A stretch of DNA of 64,000 nt from Rusavskia elegans (taxonomy: Eukaryota > Ascomycota > Lecanoromycetes > Teloschistales > Teloschistaceae), in the NCBI GenBank assembly GCA_011316305.1, contig SAUG01000068.1, forward strand, positions 186,001-250,000. The letters run 5' to 3'. This document shows, one piece after another, positions 1 through 11,325 of this stretch; within the stretch, counting starts at the first letter, position 1; every line of letters starts with the position of its first letter. Both the position numbers and the translations under genes were made by a program. The notes under the pieces were generated by a model. That model was not told where the DNA came from. It made no database searches and worked only from the letters and a program-made list of their open reading frames with translations.

Positions 1-468
1 CCAGTTTCCCTCTTCTACCCTCGGATCAATTCATTACGTTCCGGAATGCATGGTGTGTTCGAAGGTATGAGACCTGCCCTTCTTGGGGATGTACTCGATT
101 TATAGTAGCCTTTTATAACATCGAAAACACTCATTGTTCTTGTTTTGGCTATCGATAGCTACATCTATAGATAATAAGGTAGCTCTATAGCGTATAGAGT
201 CCTTTTCAGTAACGTACAGCAGTGGAAGGATCTGACCCATTATTGCATTTACACAGCAGAGCGTTCTGGACTTCTCAAGCGTGCCGAGGTTTCTTAAAAC
301 GTCACCGTGCATTATTTCTGAACCTCTAATCCACCATCACTTCAGTTGCGTACGTCCTCTCTCTCTCACCACAGAATACAAGAGCTCAGCCCCCGACGCT
401 CGTTCACTCCACCTCCAATATCGTCTTCGCAAATGCCACGTACACCAATCGCTACATGATTCCGAACA
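1..468. other. Upstream non-coding region
   Basis: I see no supportable gene here. Short open frames on both strands lack family similarity. The last 100-200 bases are pyrimidine-rich and precede the start codon proposed for the UBTD-like gene, so they probably hold its promoter and 5' leader. Confidence 0.5.
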
Positions 469-1596
469 ATGGTAGTTCACCCCAACCCCTCCTTCTCTTC
501 CTCATAAGGCGCACCCTCCAACCGACACCAACTCTGCCAGCTATATCCAGAACCCGACATGCTAACCAACCATCCAGGGCTGCTGCCACTCCACCGCCCA
601 CTCCAATGATTCCTCCTCAACACCCTACCTCCCCCACCAACAACCCCCCACCACCTCCTCCTCCCGCGCCACCGCCCAACAACCCTCCGGCCGAACATCC
701 TCCCCAAGCCTCCGCACATCCTCGCACACAACCACCCTCGCCCACCCATCCTCTCGCCGTCACCTCCCCGCCCACGAACACTACAACGCCCCTCTCCGCC
801 CCCACAAACCTTCCCCAACCTCGCCATCCTCGCGCCACGCCCCCAGAACCTGGACCTTATCCCAGCTCCGCAAAGAACGAGAAGAGTTCTTCGAAACGCG
901 CGTTACGGGCCGGGCGGAAATATGGGGGAGTTTGAAGCTTTGTTGTGAGAGTTTGTGGGAGGGCGATGTGGCTACTGCGCAGGGGATATTGGATGCGGTG
1001 GGTGTGACCGTGCCGACCGGGGATTTGGTCCAGGGGGCTTATGATGAGATGGGTGGGTTGTATGTTTTGCCTGGGTGGGTGGTGGGGGAGCCGGAAGGGA
1101 TGGTTGATGGGGAAGGGGAAGAGGGGAAAGGGTTGGTGGTCGGTGAGGGGGGAGAGGATGTGGGGAGCGGCGAGAAGGGGAAGGAGGTTGCTGCTGAAGG
1201 AAGAGGAGGCATGGAGGGGATGGTGAAAGTGAAGGCGCGGTTGAGCGATAGGGGTGGACCGGATGTGGTGGTTTTGGTGGGCAGGGAGGATAGTGTAGGC
1301 GTTCTGGCTAGGAGGGTTGTGGAGCAGGCAAAGGTGAGACTTCGCTATCTTTTGTACCCCCGGTTCTTTCCCGTGCACTGGTGGGGTCTGGCAGTCGAGG
1401 TATCGGATGCCAACCCCACCAGTCGAAGGAATATTCATCACTCGGGTTCAGGCGCTGACCGGAGTGGAACGCACAGCTACCGCCAAAATCCAGGATAAGA
1501 ATCGCCTACCTTGGCAAAATCTTCAAGGAAGGAGAGTCTCTACAGGCGCAAGGTTGGAAAGAAGGTCACATTGTCAACGCGTTGGTATTCCAATGA
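469..1596 (+). CDS. UBTD1/2-like ubiquitin domain-containing protein
   Basis: Three-exon model: 469-471, 578-1333, 1477-1596, giving 292 aa. Exon 1 is only the ATG. Intron 1 (472-577) starts GTAGTT, has a GCTAAC branch site and ends CAG. Intron 2 is 1334-1476. The protein starts M-G-C-C, as UBTD proteins start with a lipid-modifiable MGxC-type end, followed by a Ser/Pro/Thr-rich stretch. The UBTD amino-terminal helical domain follows: LRKEREEFFETRVTGR, then AEIWGSLKLCCESL and ATAQGILDAVGVTVPTGDL, closing with YDEMGGLYVLP. The carboxy-terminal ubiquitin-like fold ends RIRIAYLGKIFKEGESL. UBTD proteins bind ubiquitin-conjugation enzymes; membrane attachment here is inferred from MGCC. A proline-rich frame at 456-935 is only a shadow. 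Convergent with the kinase gene downstream. Confidence 0.88.
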
Positions 1597-1794
1597 GATA
1601 CATCTAGACCCTTCTCGCATCATTTAACCCACGCAATATCACGTACGGCGTTATCGGAGGGAATGAGAGATGCCGATGGCTATATTGGCTAAGGATGCCA
1701 GGTCTTGGATATATTCTCTCTAGCTCCAAGGCGATTTTGTTTCTAGAGTGCGCAAAGAGCAGAAAGTATCTGAATGAAAATGTGATTTGCATAT

Positions 1795-3027
1795 CTATAT
1801 GTTCTTTTCCAATCGACTCTCATAGTCTTCTAATCGTTGAAAAGTACCGCAACCATTCCAAACCTCTTCACCACTGGCCGGATACTTACCAAGATCCGGC
1901 AAACCGATCTGCTCAAGCGCGAAGCTCGCCGCAACAGTGCCGTACGATGCAGCTTTAACGAAATCCGAAGTCTCGTTCAAGCCAATCGCATAACCGCCCA
2001 GGAACGCATTTCCAGCTCCCGTCGGATCAACGATATTGGGATGGGCCACTGTGGCACAGCTGTCGTGCTTGGTTGACTGGTAGAAAGCGGGACACCAAGT
2101 TCGAGTTGATGGATGAGCAACAACAACCAGACTGCCATGCTCTGCGGCTCTGACCACTATGGAGCCTTGACGGCAATCCTTGAATCCGGATTCGAGCACT
2201 GTCGTAGCCAAGCTCTCCACTAACTTGAGGTCGACGACGCCTTCAACGAAAGAATTGCCAAAACATGCCCCCAGTTCGACGTGGTTTGGCGAGAAAACGT
2301 CGACCATGGCGATGGCTCGGTAGAAGGAGCTCAGATTTGAAGGAACACATGATGAGGGCCTGGGCTCCCATATGATGAGTGGGCGATGATCCATACCGGA
2401 CTGTTTACGGAGTTCCAGCAACTCTCGGATTGTCTCGATGGCTTCTTCGGGCTCTGCTAGTAGGTGGAAAGTCGATGAATCCAGCAATGGGGTTCCTCTC
2501 AAGTGTTCGGGTTTGACGCCCAGGATGGGAGTGACATAATGAAAACGTTTGTCTGGGCGCGGTGATCAGTTGTAGGGACATGAAGCTGGTTTTATGAGGG
2601 CAGAATCACTGTCATGAGATTCGTCTAGGTATTCTAAGCAACCGCGAGTTGACGGTTGATTGGGGTCTTCGATGAATTGGAAGGTCGTATTCCAGGATTC
2701 CAAATTAGATCTGATTGGATGAGGAAAGTCTTTGCCTGCTCGAATCGTCCACCCGATAGACAGCGACTTCCTTGCTGGCTGGAAGAGCCGAGCTCCGAGA
2801 GTGGCTACGCTTGAGTCATTAACCTCGTACATAATTTGGGGATAGAACAGCACGTCAAGCGCAATTTAGGGAAGTGCACAAGACACACCATAGGATCCAG
2901 AGCCGCCAACCACATCCTTCTGAGTTGCTTTCGAAGGAAAGCGTATTTCATCTAGAACGACTAGACCAAGAGATGCGAATTTGATTCTCCTCGGCTGAAG
3001 AGCATTTCTACAATCGATAAGATCCAT
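1795..3027 (-). CDS. PfkB-family carbohydrate kinase, Mak32-like
   Basis: Three exons on the minus strand: 3027-2889, 2804-2610, 2552-1795, giving 363 aa. The amino terminus reads FASLGLVVLDEI and then GGSGSYATLGARLF across the first junction, the usual PfkB/Mak32 opening. The carboxy-terminal PfkB signature DPTGAGNAFLGGYAIG supplies the catalytic aspartate and the anion hole. Mak32 of yeast belongs to this family; its substrate is not established, so none is assigned. The second intron is only 57 nt and was placed by restoring the run RFHYVTPILGVKPEHLRGTPLL. The gene diverges from the UMP-CMP kinase, sharing about 290 bp of upstream DNA. Confidence 0.87.
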
Positions 3028-3320
3028 TGCAGACTTGATGCCCGTTTATAGAGGGGTCTAGTACGAAATTATGTTAAACAGAGGAGACATTGAAGTAAAC
3101 GGAGAAGTCAGGAGTTTCGTATACTTTTGCTGGAACGCTGGTGGCTGTGTAACGTTTGAGGTGGTCGTACAAAAGACAGCTCCCATATTGTTGTCTTCCG
3201 ACCAACCCTATCGGCCATTCTTCGGGGCACACGGTAGACCTCGCTGAAACGAAACCTCAGATCTCAAATACTTTTTGGTTGCATGGTCTTGGTGGGATTT
3301 CAAAAGACCTAAGCGCAGTG
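3028..3320. promoter_or_regulatory. Divergent promoter between kinase genes
   Basis: This 293-bp gap separates the start codons of the minus-strand Mak32-like kinase and the plus-strand nucleotide kinase, so it must hold both promoters. I see no recognisable binding site that I would name. Confidence 0.5.
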
Positions 3321-4049
3321 ATGGGTGTAGGAGACACAATCCCGTGCAACCTCCAAGTCGTCTTTGTCCTGGGTGGTCCCGGTGCTGGAAAGGGAACGCA
3401 ATGCACCAGACTGGCCCAAGACTACCATCTGGAACATCTGAGCTTGGGTGATGTGTTGCGTAAAGAGAGGGATACACCCGGTAGTGAGTATGGAGAGCTC
3501 ATCGCTCGTAATATGGAGCAGGGCAGGATTGGACCGATGGAGGTTACAGTCTCTCTCTTAAGAAAGGCTATACTCGCCGCTACTATTCAGACTGACTCAC
3601 GACTTTTCCTGATAGATGGTAAGCTGTACCATTACATTACCGTCCCACAGCCCGTCGAATCGCGGGTTCTCTGAGCTAACCCGTGGCCGGTGATAGGGTT
3701 TCCTCGCAAGATGGACCAGCTACTTCTCTTTGAAGACACGGTATGCGCTGCTACATGCGCAATATATCTCGATACATCAACCGAAGATAGGCGGAGAAGG
3801 CTCGTCAATCGCGCGGTGGTGGATGGGCGACAAGATGACACCGATGAGATCATACAAAAGCGGTTCGTAACATTCGCAGAGACGTGCATGAAGGTCATCG
3901 AGCAGCTCGAGTGTGAAGGTAGGATTGAGCAAGTCCAAGGCGACGGTGATATCGATGAGGTTTACATGGTGACACGACAAGCTTTGAAAACACGACTTGG
4001 TGATGCTTTGATTGGCAGAAGGCCAGTGGCTAAAATCAGCGACAAGTGA
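3321..4049 (+). CDS. UMP-CMP kinase / adenylate kinase family protein
   Basis: Two exons, 3321-3618 and 3697-4049, giving 216 aa. The P-loop is GGPGAGKGTQC near residue 17. The NMP-binding region follows as HLSLGDVLRKER and GRIGPMEVTV, then LIDGFPRK restored across the 78-nt intron (GTAAGC to TAG). The short lid is RAVVDGRQDDTDEIIQKRF, with the arginine and DD spacing typical of UMP-CMP kinases. The enzyme should transfer phosphate from ATP to UMP or CMP. It looks more divergent than the usual fungal Ura6 (GDVLRKE where GDLLRAE is common), so it may be a second paralogue. The first in-frame ATG at 3321 was chosen; the open frame extends upstream, so a longer product cannot be excluded. Confidence 0.85.
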
Positions 4050-4435
4050 TAGAGGGAGGATCTCAAGTTGACTTTGTACTTGAAGAACACCTGGTTGGGG
4101 CAGCTTCTGAGCAAGCACACTGGTTCAACAGTCGTTCAAGCATTCAAATATCATTGTAGTCATTAAAGGTTGAAAGTGATTTGTTCGCTTCTCATACAGT
4201 CATCGCCCGTAAGGAGGAAGCTGTGTACGAGGATAATCGGCCTCTGTAAGGTTTCGCATATAAGGAATATCTCCTTGTTAGGATATCGTTGGGTTTTACT
4301 ACCAGACCAATTATGTTTAGGGCTGCTGCCGATCAAGATCAACCAATCAGAACGCCGAGTCAAACGTCTTTGATAACCACTCAAATTCTCGTCATAAGCT
4401 GAACACTGTCGAAAACTTGTTGACATGTCTTTCAG

Positions 4436-6710
4436 ATGGCCTACAAGAGGTCTCGAGCGACCTTCGAGGCAGATCTCCAGGCTCAGCAGTCGCCCTATGT
4501 CGTATACGGCACCCCCCTGCCATCTTTAGATCCAGACACCCGCGATGACGGCTCCTACGTTCCCGTGTGGAAGCAGGAGGTCACCGATGAACAGGGCCGG
4601 AAGCGGTTGCATGGGGCCTTTACAGGTGGTTTTAGTGCTGGGTAGAAACCTCCCTCTGAAATCCGCAGGGAGGTCAAAGGCATCTGAGCATTGACCTTGT
4701 CGCAGATACTTCAATACCGTTGGATCGAAGGAAGGATGGACCCCTTCCACCTTTGTCTCTTCTCGCGCCAGCAAGAAAAAGGATGGCCAGCCCGTGACAC
4801 AGCAGAAGCCGGAAGATTTCATGGACGAAGAGGATATCGCCGATGCAGAGGAAGCCAAGAAACTCCACACCGCTGAGAATTTTGCAGGATTCGGCACCAG
4901 TGCCGACGATGTTCTGAGGAATGACGTCGTAATGGATATAATGAAGACGACGGGCGAGACCATGGGCGTCAAGCTGCTTAAGAAGATGGGTTGGCGAGAA
5001 GGTCAGGGCATTGGACCGAAAGTCAGGAGGAGTGCAAAGCTTGACGAGAAGGATGACCCGGGCGGCAATGGGAATGGTGCTCAGGAGACACATCTGTTCG
5101 CGCCAGAAGATTCGAATACCATTTCCCTGATACGGAAGAACGACCGTAAAGGGTTGGGGTTTGCAGGTGAAGGGCGACTGGATCAGCCAGATCCCAATGG
5201 TGCTGCAGCGAGCACCGAGAAGAATGATGAGGACGAGGGCATAGGCATTGGCGCATTGGTTCCGAACAGGAAGCCCAAGAATAAGAAAGCACAAGCTCGA
5301 AGCGGTTTCGGTGTGGGGGTATTGAACGACGATGGCTCGGGCGACGATGACCCTTACAGTATGGGCCCTAAGATATCATACAACCGCGTGATGGGCGGCG
5401 ACAAAAAGAAGAAGCCGGCCGTCGGAAGGCCGTCAGCGAATCCTCTGCTGAACAACAAGCCGGTTTTCATATCTAAGAAGGTCACTTCCCTGAATTCAGC
5501 TTCGAAGTACCGCCGTTCCCACGACGGTCGTCTGCCGCTTGATGGGTTCATCTTGGCGAACGATATCAGTCAGTCGCCTTCTGCCTCACAAAGTCGCCAG
5601 TACCCTCCGCCCGAGATCCCTGAAGGCTGGAAATCTACGAAGTCTTCTACTCTGACCTCTTCCACAAATCCAACTCCTTACCGCTCCACCGCCGACATCG
5701 CCAAGGCATCGAATCTATCCCCTAAATCACGCGCCGCTCTTCTTGGCGAGGCGGCCCTCCCTGGTAAATCTGTCTTCGACTTCCTCACGCCCAACGCTCG
5801 CTCTCGTCTCGTCACTGCGACCAAGAACGATCGACTCCCTCCTGCTCTGTCCGAAGCTTCCAACCATTCCTCCATTTCCACATCTCTCAGATCACTCATT
5901 CCACAGCTGTCATCCGAGACCGCGCTCACGGCCCTTGGCCGGGGCACAGCAGGCTGGATGCCCTACGCCGAAGATCTTTCCAAACGCGGCCGCTATCGCT
6001 TGTTTCTCGAAATAAGGGCAGGTCTGAAACCTGAAGGGACTCTACCCGAGAAAGCGCCTGGATCCAACACGAATGATTGGGTGAAAGAAATGCAAGAATT
6101 TGCTCATGCAGCACAAATCTTCAAGCCTATGACGGGAATGATGGCAACACGATTTACGAACTCATCAAGTATGCCCAAGTTGGCTAGCGACACGCCTGAC
6201 AAGGGTACTAATGCCGATCCTTCGACGGATGCTGAGGAGCTGTTAAGGAAACCGCGCGAGAAGCCGGAGGATCCGGCGGAGGAAGCAGCGAAGGTAGGCA
6301 TGTACGGTCCTATGACCAGAGAGATCAAGGAGTTCTATCCTACCAGGTTATTGTGCAAACGGTTCAACATCCGACCTCCGGTGCATGTGCAGGTTGATCC
6401 AGGTCAAGTACCGCCTGATGTAAGCGGAGAAAACCATGGCAGCAGCTCGAAGAAAACGCACTCCGAGGCGATACCGCAACGGCGACTTGAACTGGTGGGT
6501 AAGAAGGACATGGATAAGCTGATGAGAGAGAGAGCAGATGTGAAGGCCGATGCGTACGAAAGTGCGGCTGATGCTGGGCAAGGACACGATAGAATAGCGG
6601 CTGATGAGAAGAGGACGGTTGATCCGGAGAGAAACGAGGCATTGGAGAAGGAAAGGCCAGGCGAGGAGGTCTTCAAGGCCATATTTGGCAGTGACAGCGA
6701 AGACGAATAA
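4436..6710 (+). CDS. G-patch domain protein, GPATCH1/TOUGH family
   Basis: Two exons, 4436-4641 and 4706-6710, giving 736 aa. The start [14 protein letters not shown] and the following YVVYGTPLP and [19 protein letters not shown] belong to the conserved amino-terminal domain of GPATCH1-type proteins (DUF1604). The G-patch is around residues 160-180, [20 protein letters not shown]. The carboxy-terminal part is rich in charged residues and Ser/Pro and includes [19 protein letters not shown]-patch proteins usually activate DEAH-box RNA helicases; GPATCH1 is found in catalytic spliceosomes. Nuclear location is inferred. The single intron is 64 nt, phase 2. Confidence 0.9.
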
Positions 6711-7360
6711 GTCCGACAGCACACTGACTAAATTACCCACGGCCCTCAGAATCGCTAAGTATGCTCACATACCCTTCCTATCTTCAAGTCTTCATCCCTT
6801 TGTCTTCCATCTTGAGGCCAGCTTTTGGACGAGCTTTGATTTTCTTGCCCCACAAATCACTCCACGGCAGTGGCACTTGGTCCAGTAGTAAATCCCAATT
6901 CACTGTTCCAATCTCAAGGAGTACAGGCGTTTCTTTGTTCCCTCCCTCCAATTTTACACTAAGGCTCCCTGACAGCGAGGTACTGCTGGCATCTTTGACT
7001 TCGCTCATTCCAAGATGGTGCAGGGTGACCAGCTACTTGATCTATCGACGTGGGTTCTCCTATGACACAGCAGACTCCTTGAGTAAACAAGCAATCGCAA
7101 AGGGAGGCACACAGCAGTCGGTACCTCGATATCGAAATTTCGATGTTACGATTGCCTTGCCAAGACGCCGAAGTGAATGACCAAACTGCTTGAAAGGGTG
7201 AAACAAGATTACCTAAGGCATCAAGCTGGCTACACCATCTGTTCCATTCCATTGACTCTTCATTTCGCAATCAATCTAAGAACATCTCTTCCATTTCATG
7301 CAGCTGTAGCATCCTTGTTTCGCCGCCTTTCCTGGGGCAAGGTATTCACTACCAGGGACC
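6711..7360. other. Intergenic region with a short dispersed repeat
   Basis: No gene is supportable. Positions 7091-7160 contain a short element bounded by CAATCG and CGATTGCC with the core CAGTCGGTACCTCGATAT. Related copies lie near 8776-8862 and 51543-51679. The rest should hold the 3' end of the G-patch gene and the promoter of the next gene. Confidence 0.5.
7091..7160. repeat. Short dispersed repeat, copy 1
   Basis: Starts CAATCGC and ends CGATTGCC, so its ends are inverted. The core CAGTCGGTACCTCGATAT differs by one base from copy 2. It lies about 200 bp before a SAT4-type gene, while copy 2 lies just after it. Confidence 0.55.
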
Positions 7361-8647
7361 ATGGCGCCGCTTGCAGCAGACAGCAGTGTACCCAATGGCT
7401 TCTTCCCTTTCCCACCGCCGGCCAACATGCCTTTGGCTGCTCCTCCGCCGGGCGTCACTCCAAATTTCGATCATCCAGCGTCAAATGCATGGCACGTCGA
7501 CGTCACCGCTGCCGTCTGCATCCCGCTCATTGTCCTTTTCTCCTCGCTTCGCCTGTACACACAGTACCGCCTCTACCCATCTCGGACAATAGCCGACTAC
7601 ACCTTCATGCTGGCAGCCGCCTGGACTATCATCTACATCGGCATACTTCTAGCCTTGCTCGATAAAGGTCTCTTCGGCAGACACATCTGGGACCTTAAGA
7701 TGGAGGACCTGACCAACGCGCCTTTTTTGATGGTCCTCATACTCGAAGCCATTTACGGCCCCTTCGTCTGGATCATCAAAGTCTCGCTGTTCTGTCTGTA
7801 TCGTCAAATCTTCGCCCCGAAGCAATACTTGCTCTACCTGGTCTGGGCAGGTATCATTGTCACCGGCGTGTTCTACTGGTCAACGTTGGTCGCCGCTGTT
7901 GCCTTATGTGCACCACGGGGAAATGAGACTTACATCATGGCTTTTGCAACCGCACGCTGTGGGGAAACCAAGGGGCTGGCCGTAGTCAGCGGCGTTTTCA
8001 ACGTTCTCAGCGACCTCTACCTCCTTGTCATCCCCATTCCAGCAACATTAGCTCTTCACCTCCCACGTCGAAAGAAAATTGCGCTGCTATTTCTATTTGC
8101 AACTGGGGTCCTGTAAGCTGGCCCAAACATTACCAACTCCAACAGGAGCCGAAACTGACGCAGGCTCGCAGTGCATTCAATGCTAGCTGCCTGGGACTTC
8201 ACTATCGAATTCAGGTCAATAGGAGCCTGGACGACACTTGGAAGATTATGCCTCTGTACTTGGCCATGTGAGTACATGACGTTCAGGCCAGCCTGGGTCG
8301 CGCTGAATGCTCCTAGCATCATCGAGATGACAGCTGGCATCGCGGTCCTATGTATGCCCGCAATGGCCGCACTCTCCAGGCGATACACGCCCGCAGTCAC
8401 AGCATACTTTAGCCGAAACAACGACGATAGCAACGACAACGAGCACTCGACGTTTTACGAGATGGCGAAGCCACGCAACGTAGCCAATCCTTCCAACGCT
8501 CGAAAAATCGAGGCGCAGAGCAGCAACAATTATGGTCACACGGCTACTTCCTCCAGCGAATCGGCAAACGAATTGCGCCCCAATACCTCGGACAGTGTCA
8601 CGTTGGCAGAGAAGCTGGGCCGGGCATCTACTTCGCCAAAGATGTAA
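7361..8647 (+). CDS. SAT4/rhodopsin-domain integral membrane protein
   Basis: Three exons: 7361-8112, 8172-8267, 8317-8647, giving 392 aa. The amino terminus is short and Pro-rich. Seven hydrophobic segments follow, starting VDVTAAVCIPLIVLFSSLRL and including WIIKVSLFCLYRQIF and GVFNVLSDLYLLVIPIPA; the last matches the family signature N-x3-D-x4-P-x-P. Exon 2 was placed by frame: it reads LGLHYRIQVN and DDTWKIMPLYLAM, matching the usual region before helix seven. The cytosolic tail (about 100 residues) is Ser/Asn-rich and poorly conserved. Members of this fungal family are called Pth11-like or SAT4-like; ligand and role here are unknown. It is flanked on both sides by copies of a short dispersed repeat. 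Confidence 0.86.
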
Positions 8648-9151
8648 CAGCTTGTATGACAGGGGACTTGGCGTCGAATGATCGTTGTCGGTGCGTACAC
8701 TGGTGGTGACTGGCAGAATGGGCTTCGGTATACTCGGACTGGTTTTACAGGAGGACCAGGCAATTTGGCATACATAGCTCTTGCGAAAAGCTCTCGAAAC
8801 AATCGCAATAAGAAGTAACAACAGTCGATACCTCGATATTGGATTCCGATACAGCGATTGCCTTAAACTTGCTACGCAGCTGCAGTTGCAATTTGAAGTT
8901 GGAATATTTGACAAGGAGTAGGTCTTGGCACGGGACTAGGTTCTTACGACACCCACTGGTGACCTACTTAGGTAGGGAGTTGCCAAGATTCGAACCACAC
9001 TAGCTCGCGCAGTCATTCCGCTCTGTAGCTATCGATCACCCCAAATCTTTGAAGAAAGTCGGGTTGAGTCGCTCTCTCTCAGTTTCAACCTCTTACAGGA
9101 ACCACTCGGCGCGTCCTTCGCTCTCAGTTCTATCATCGGCGTGAGCGCATA
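8648..9151. other. Intergenic region with a second repeat copy
   Basis: No gene is visible. Repeat copy 2 lies at 8776-8862. The last 150 bases are pyrimidine-rich and precede the Clf1 start codon, consistent with a promoter. A tRNA-like B-box string near 8990 was examined and rejected. Confidence 0.5.
8776..8862. repeat. Short dispersed repeat, copy 2
   Basis: Contains AAAAGCTCTCGAAA, then CAATCGC, the core CAGTCGATACCTCGATAT and GCGATTGCC. The last two outer blocks are inverted relative to each other. It shares its leading block with copy 3 near 51.6 kb and its core with copies 1 and 3. Confidence 0.55.
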
Positions 9152-11325
9152 ATGGAGGTCTCACGGGGCCCTCCCAGGGTCAAAAATAAGGCTCCAGGCG
9201 AGTACTCACTCCACACCTCACGAGGGTTCACATTTACTAACTCAGTAATAGCCCCTCAGCAAATCAGCGCCGAACAGCTTCTTCGAGAAGCCGTCGACAG
9301 GCAAGAGCCCGGACTTCAAGCACCTACCCAACGCTTCGCAGACCTCGAGGAGCTCCATGAATTTCAAGGGCGGAAAAGAAAAGAATTCGAGGACTATGTC
9401 CGAAGGAATCGGGTGAATATGAACAACTGGATGCGGTATGCTCAGTGGGAGTTGGAACAGAAAGAATTTCGAAGAGCGAGGTCCATTTTCGAACGAGCGC
9501 TGGACGTTGACTCCACGGCGGTTGTGCTATGGATCAGGTACATCGAGGCCGAGATGAAGACTCGGAACATCAACCATGCAAGAAACTTACTTGATCGAGC
9601 CGTCACCATACTACCCCGAATCGATAAGCTCTGGTACAAGTATGTCTACATGGAGGAGACTCTTGGCAACATCCCGGGCACACGACAAGTCTTCGAACGC
9701 TGGATGTCCTGGGAACCAGATGAGGCTGCATGGAGTGCTTACATTAAGCTCGAGAAGCGATATAACGAATTCTCGCGCGCCAGAGCCATCTTCGAACGAT
9801 TCACCGTCGTCCATCCTGAGCCCCGCAACTGGCTCAAATGGGCAAGATTCGAAGAAGAGAACGGAACCAGCGATCTGGTGCGAGAAGTCTTTGGAGTCGC
9901 TATCGAGACTCTGGGTGATCATTTCATGGATGAGAAATTGTTCATCGCCTATGCTCGGTATGAAGCCAAGCTCAAGGAGTACGAGCGAGCGCGAGCTATT
10001 TACAAGTATGCGCTGGACCGCCTTCCGCGGTCAAAAGCCATGACCCTGCACAAAGCATATACGACCTTCGAAAAGCAATTTGGTGACCGAGAAGGGGTTG
10101 AAGATGTTATATTGTCAAAACGGAGGGTTCAATATGAAGAGCACGTCAAAGAAAACCCAAAGAACTACGATATTTGGTTCGATTACGCTCGGCTCGAGGA
10201 GAGCTCTGGCGACTCAGAACGAGTGCGGGACTTGTACGAAAGAGCCATAGCGCAAATACCGCCAACGCAGGAAAAGCGGCACTGGCGACGATACATCTAC
10301 CTCTGGGTATTTTACGCATTGTGGGAAGAAATGGACAACAAAGATGCAGAACGCGCAAGACAAATATATCAGGAGTGTTTGAAACTTATCCCCCACAAGA
10401 AATTCACCTTTGCGAAGATCTGGATAATGAAGGCACAATTCGAGATTCGGCAAATGCAACTTCAGTCTGCTAGAAAAACCCTAGGCCAGGCCATCGGAAT
10501 GTGCCCGAAAGACAAGCTTTTCAAGGGTTATATAGAAATGGAGCTGAAGTTGTTTGAATTTGTGAGGTGTCGAACACTGTATGAGAAACAGATCGAATGG
10601 AACCCAGCCAATTGTCAGGCATGGATCAAGTTCGCCGAGCTCGAAAGAGGCCTAGATGATTTGGATCGGGCTCGAGCAATCTTTGAGCTTGCAGTAGGTC
10701 AGCCAGCCTTGGACATGCCCGAATTACTATGGAAAGCATACATCGACTTCGAAGAGGAAGAGGGCGAATATGATCGAACAAGGCAGCTGTATGAGAGATT
10801 ACTTGACAAGACGGACCATGTCAAGGTCTGGATCAGTTATGCTCATTTTGAGATCAACGTGCCCGACGAGAACGACGACAAGGAGGAGGACCAGGAAGAT
10901 CGGCCGATCAGCGAGGAGGCCAAAGAACGTGCCCGGAAAGTCTTTGAACGTGGTTACAAGAGCATGAAAGACAAGGATCTCAAGGAAGAAGTAAGTGGCC
11001 CAGCAGTCGCGCTCATCAGATGTGAATGCTAACGGTTCCGTAGCGAGTCGCTTTACTCAATGCCTGGAAATCCTTCGAGAACACGCACGGTTCAGTGGAG
11101 GACATTGAGAAGGTTGAAAAGCAGATGCCGAGGAAGGTCAAGAAGAGGAGAAAGTTGGATGACGATAGCTTCGAGGAGTACATGGACTACGTCTTCCCTG
11201 CAGATGATGAGTCAACGGCCAAATTGTCGAAGTTGCTCCAGATGGCTCATGCCTGGAAGCAGCAAGAGGAGAAAACGGAAAATCCGGAGAGAACGGCGTC
11301 ACATGCCGCCCAGTGGGCTTCATGA
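9152..11325 (+). CDS. clf1: Pre-mRNA splicing factor Clf1 (crooked neck, Syf3)
   Basis: Proposed exons 9152-9197, 9252-10990, 11044-11325, giving 688 aa. The protein is a string of HAT repeats, for example [19 protein letters not shown] and [13 protein letters not shown], which identifies Clf1/crooked neck of the NineTeen complex, a scaffold of the catalytic spliceosome. The opening [12 protein letters not shown] followed by [20 protein letters not shown] is near-invariant in filamentous fungi. Between these blocks the DNA carries 54 extra nt (9198-9251) that stay in frame, start GCGAGT, contain TACTAAC and end TAG; I treat it as a GC-AG intron. Keeping it would give 706 aa. The last exon is [18 protein letters not shown] and an acidic end. 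Confidence 0.94.

Noticed and set aside
456..935. 159-codon proline-rich frame on the plus strand
   Set aside because: It overlaps the UBTD-like exon 2 in another frame; the alternative frame encodes the conserved domain and this one is low complexity.
8970..9040. Possible tRNA gene on the minus strand (GGTTCGAATC string)
   Set aside because: The flanking bases do not pair as a T-stem and there is no acceptor stem, A-box or anticodon arm.
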